Shown: in pieces, positions 60,456-64,000 of the stretch | Position numbering within the stretch: position 1 is the first letter of the stretch | How the letters are laid out: every line of letters begins with the position of its first letter | Source of the DNA: Liolophura sinensis | Taxonomy: Eukaryota; Mollusca; Polyplacophora; Chitonida; Chitonidae | Assembly: GCF_032854445.1 (NCBI RefSeq) | Contig: NC_088295.1 | Location: 16,353,385-16,417,384, forward strand | Length of the DNA: 64,000 bases | Reading direction: 5' to 3' | Position numbers and translations under genes: made by a program | Notes under the pieces: generated by a model | Database searches by the model: none | Told to the model about the DNA's origin: nothing | What the model saw: only the letters and a program-made list of their open reading frames with translations

Positions 60456-63400
60456 ACTTTGGAAATGTTTCTCTGTTTAACTAATATAACACCATAGGGA
60501 TGGATCGATGGATCATTGAAAGAACTGATTGAACACAGGATCCGTGGGATGGATAGCTGGATTGGACGATAGTTGTTTCACTGTCTTTACCAGAAAAGTT
60601 CTCGATGGAGGGCTTTAAAAGTCCGACGGCTGCGCGACATACAGTTGGAAATTGCAGTTTGGGCTATGTTATATGTGTAAATTTTACGATGAAACAAACG
60701 TAAGTAGTTCTACCTCAGCAATGTTCTTATGTAAATGACCAGTTAAATGTATGCCTGTTGCTCCAGTTGCCACCGGGTTAGGGTGACTTGCTGACATTGT
60801 ATAAGTTTACCTTCTATAGTTGTTTCTTTTATCTCGTCCTCCATATTCAGGTATCTGCAAAATTAGTCATACTGTCTAGCGAAATTGCCTTTATACTCAA
60901 TGACACGTAACACAAACTGTACGCATAGATGTGTTGGAAATGCATATTAACATGCAGAATGTGAAGTTAGAAGACTTTTTTCATAAATTCATAATGTTAA
61001 AGAGCATAGGCTCATTTTCCACAGCAAGAACATAAAGCTGAATAATTACGACTGGTTAAAAGAAACAAACTATAGCTTCAAGGCTTAGGATTAGAGTTTC
61101 TCCACTGGTGTTTCCAATTCCTCTTCGTGGAATCTCGAATGTCTATATATAATCTTTTACATCTTTACCAGATACACCGGATATTATATCTTCTACTGAC
61201 CACGTACAGAAGGTCGCGCTTGAGAAAGAAAATTAAAGAGGACTGGTGGGCTTGCAAGTTGGAGATCTATAGCGGTCGTAGGGGTGGTTGGAAGTAATGC
61301 GGTGGATCTGTTCCACCAGGAACGTCAGATGAATCTTCACAAAGAGAAAGGCGCGACCTTTCCTCTTTTAGATAAATTGATCAAAGCCTCATTGCGGTGT
61401 ACACCTTTATTTACGCCCAGTTTGCTCACTGGTGGATATTGGTCAGAGACAACGTGATCCCCGGGGATAACACAACAAAAGCCCCCGGCAACTTTGGTGA
61501 ACTGCACTCACCACCTTCATCTTAACAAGACAGGGCGCAAGCCACAAACCTGTGAATAACAGCGCTTACATACAGAACACTCGATCGCCCTATGCTTTGT
61601 TAAGTTACACTCCAAAAATTTGAAACTCTTTGTTTGTTGAATCATAACTGGTCAGAACAAGCTGTTGTTTTTACAACAATTTGTCCTTATCCTGTCGTTT
61701 CCTTCTGCAAATTTACCCTCATAACATTGTAATAAGTATATGATGTGTGATTATTTAACTCACACATTTTACGAAGTAGACCTAATTAGTTTCTCAATCA
61801 ATTTTCTTCAAATGATTTTATCCTGAGTTTGTAAATTTTCAACTACTACAACATTGTAGTTGTAGACGAAATGTTTCAGCACTATTATATCCTTCTTCAT
61901 TGTCGCTGTATCAGCACAAATACACGTGATGTTTATATCAATACATGCAATGATAACGCCAAGGAGACCTGGATAATAGTCGTCTTAATATTGACTTAGA
62001 GTTGAAATATATGTCTGACTTATATTCCCCACAACTGTTTCTCTCTACCTTTTACCACTGTTGTTTTATGTGTATATGTTTTTTTTATACTGAATTGAGT
62101 ATATACAGTGTTGCCTTGGAAACTGGCCTTTATATGATTTTCTTGAAACACTAGAACGTATGCGCTCGACTTATATTATTGATTGACATATAATACTGAT
62201 CGTAGTTAAACAGTATTCTTTGTAAACTGATTCAGATTCAGGGCAATAGGTACTGACCCAAAATTATGCATATTTTGTAGAAGACTATTGAAGGTTTCAA
62301 TCCATTCACGTTACAATCTTGGTCTTCTATGAAAATTGACTTTGAGTAAAGTTTAATTCATCCGACTGATTCTCTCACGATTTTCTGATGATGCGTCGGA
62401 AAACGACAATTCAAAAACCATCACCAGTCAATATGCCACACGTTACGTCTACACCGTACCCCATTCTATATTAGTCATCTGGAAGCAGAGGATACCGGCG
62501 CATAAGGCTTTTAATGGTCATCGTTTGCCATCAGTTTCATAACAGTCAATAGAACGATTCATGTGACTATACTAGCAATTTGTGGTAATGCGTGGGTAGT
62601 TCTTGCAGTGCTCTCCATATCACCGAGACAGATCATACCAAATATTATATTGCACATCTCCAGGTTTTACTCGCGCTGACGTATTACAAACATTCTTCCA
62701 AATCAATGCTTTTACGACGCGGGAGAGAAAACTAAACTGAGCTCAAAATTAATATCACACGGAAGAAAGGAAAGAATATTTGTTCCCTCTCGGAGGCATG
62801 GAATAAGGTATTTTCATTAAGCTGTTCTATCCAGATGGAAAACTTCCATTCATTTTGTCTGATGGAAAAGGGGGTAAATTTGAAGGAATGTCCTAGCCAG
62901 CTATTTTCCTCCCAAGAAGAGTCAGAAAAACAGATGGCTTTGTTTGTTGGCAGCCTTGCTACTGTCTCTTTCTACTCTCGAGCAGCTGGCAGATGCCTAC
63001 TGTTGGTGATACACAATTAGTTGTCACAGAAAAGTAACTTATACTTGCTATTGATTTTTCAGGTCGGAAGATGTTGGCGCGCGGTGGATTCTCCAGCATT
63101 GATTGCACGACTAAACCTTATCAGTCAGCTGGCTATTCCTCTGTATCTAATCCTGACACTGCTGAGTGAAATACTGACTCCAGGCAGAGTGGGCTGCCTC
63201 ATCAGCTAAATACCAATTTACCGGACATTCTCAAGCAGGAAACTGTGTCGATAAAGGACAACAAAGCACACAAAACTCTGGTGGACAATTGCTTTGCAAA
63301 ATGTCTTTCAAATAGAGCAGATAACATCTGCGATTCCTTCATTGTTATCTCCCAGCAGAGATTTCCATAAATTTCCGTAAATTGTATTTATTGCGTGACT

Positions 63401-63879
63401 TGAAGAGCAAGAGCAGGGACGTAGGTTTTGCCTTACTTAAACAGTAAATTAAGAAGATATAAAACTACTAGGTGCTACGTTAAGTGTGTACCACGGACGT
63501 CCGTTTTCATACTCAGTCTCATACTGCTAAAATGACATGGTGACAAATACATATACAATCAAGATCAAATTTCCAGCATATTTTTTAAGGTTAAGCATTA
63601 CCTAAATGTACATTTACGTCTGCATACGGGCGTATCATTTTCAGCAAGACTCTCGCAAATAGAAGTGAAAGGAAATGGGGAAAAGGGGAAATAAAACGTG
63701 ATAGTAAATTAACTGAGGTTGAGGGCTATCAAGCCTAATCAAAGATGGCTGAACTTATTGGCCTACATGCATTTCATTCGTTAAAGTTCGGTGTCATAGA
63801 TGTAGTGGCGTCTTGAAATAATGTCTTACAGATCATAAGGTTAGGCTTCTGCTTGAAATATAATTAAAGTAGTCCAGTA
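60456..63879. other. Intergenic, nothing identified
   Basis: Unique AT-rich sequence. Two short plus-strand frames at 62835-63209 lack family features. No RNA gene recognised. Confidence 0.5.
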
Positions 63880-64000
63880 TAGAGAGTAAAACCAGAGCAG
63901 CGACGACAGTGTCATAGCTGGCAAAAGATCAAACGTAGCCGGTGACATAGGCTTGTCAATTTACCTTAGTCAGGGTTTTATACTGACTGTTCATGTAATG
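63880..64000 (+). repeat. Dispersed repeat E, copy 3, cut by window end
   Basis: 'agtaaaaccagagcagcgac' and 'tagctggcaaaagatca' match copy 1, and 'tcaatttaccttagtcaggg' matches copy 2, so this copy links the other two into one element. Confidence 0.5.

Overview
This window is animal genomic DNA, most likely from a mollusc (gastropod or bivalve). It contains one long, intron-rich gene in AT-rich, repeat-laden sequence. The mollusc guess rests on two families of tRNA-derived SINEs. One ends in AATCAAATAAATAAATAAA after a conserved 'cttgagtacggcgtaaaac' block. The other ends in 'gttgagtacgacgttaaac' followed by (CACT)n or (CATT)n. From memory these belong to molluscan and other lophotrochozoan genomes; no database was searched.

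The gene is a plus-strand orthologue of the receptor tyrosine kinase RET. I read 22 coding exons from 15245 to 52194, with GT/AG borders and agreeing intron phases throughout. They encode about 1,214 residues: signal peptide; four cadherin-like domains with LDRE and DVDDSPP calcium motifs; a cysteine-rich domain whose 16 cysteines pair one-for-one with those of human RET as I recall it; a Ser/Thr/Pro-rich juxtamembrane stretch; one transmembrane helix; a complete kinase ([29 protein letters not shown]); and a tyrosine-bearing tail. The last intron can be spliced or read through, giving a long or short tail, much like vertebrate RET51 and RET9. A possible TATA box lies at 14855 and three short upstream ORFs lie in the putative leader.

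Layout: 1-14.8 kb is intergenic, with a 40-bp minisatellite (1.6-2.65 kb), a 63-bp minisatellite (5.0-6.4 kb), old SINE fragments and two short coding-like segments (10983-11219 minus, 11906-12148 plus) that I cannot name. 15.2-40.9 kb holds exons 1-4 separated by introns of 8.4, 4.5 and 12.2 kb, which carry seven minisatellite arrays and several SINEs. 40.9-52.2 kb is the compact part of the gene, with introns of roughly 0.16-1.1 kb. 52.2-64 kb is 3' flank, with 41-bp, 47-bp and 60-bp arrays, SINEs and no recognisable second gene.

The most notable points are the alternative RET tails, the strict conservation of the cysteine framework and kinase exon structure with one extra intron, a decayed duplicate of the exon 10 edge in intron 10, and about a dozen unrelated minisatellite arrays in one 64-kb locus. 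Several arrays show higher-order structure or dated SINE insertions. I see no operon, CRISPR, phage or other prokaryotic feature.
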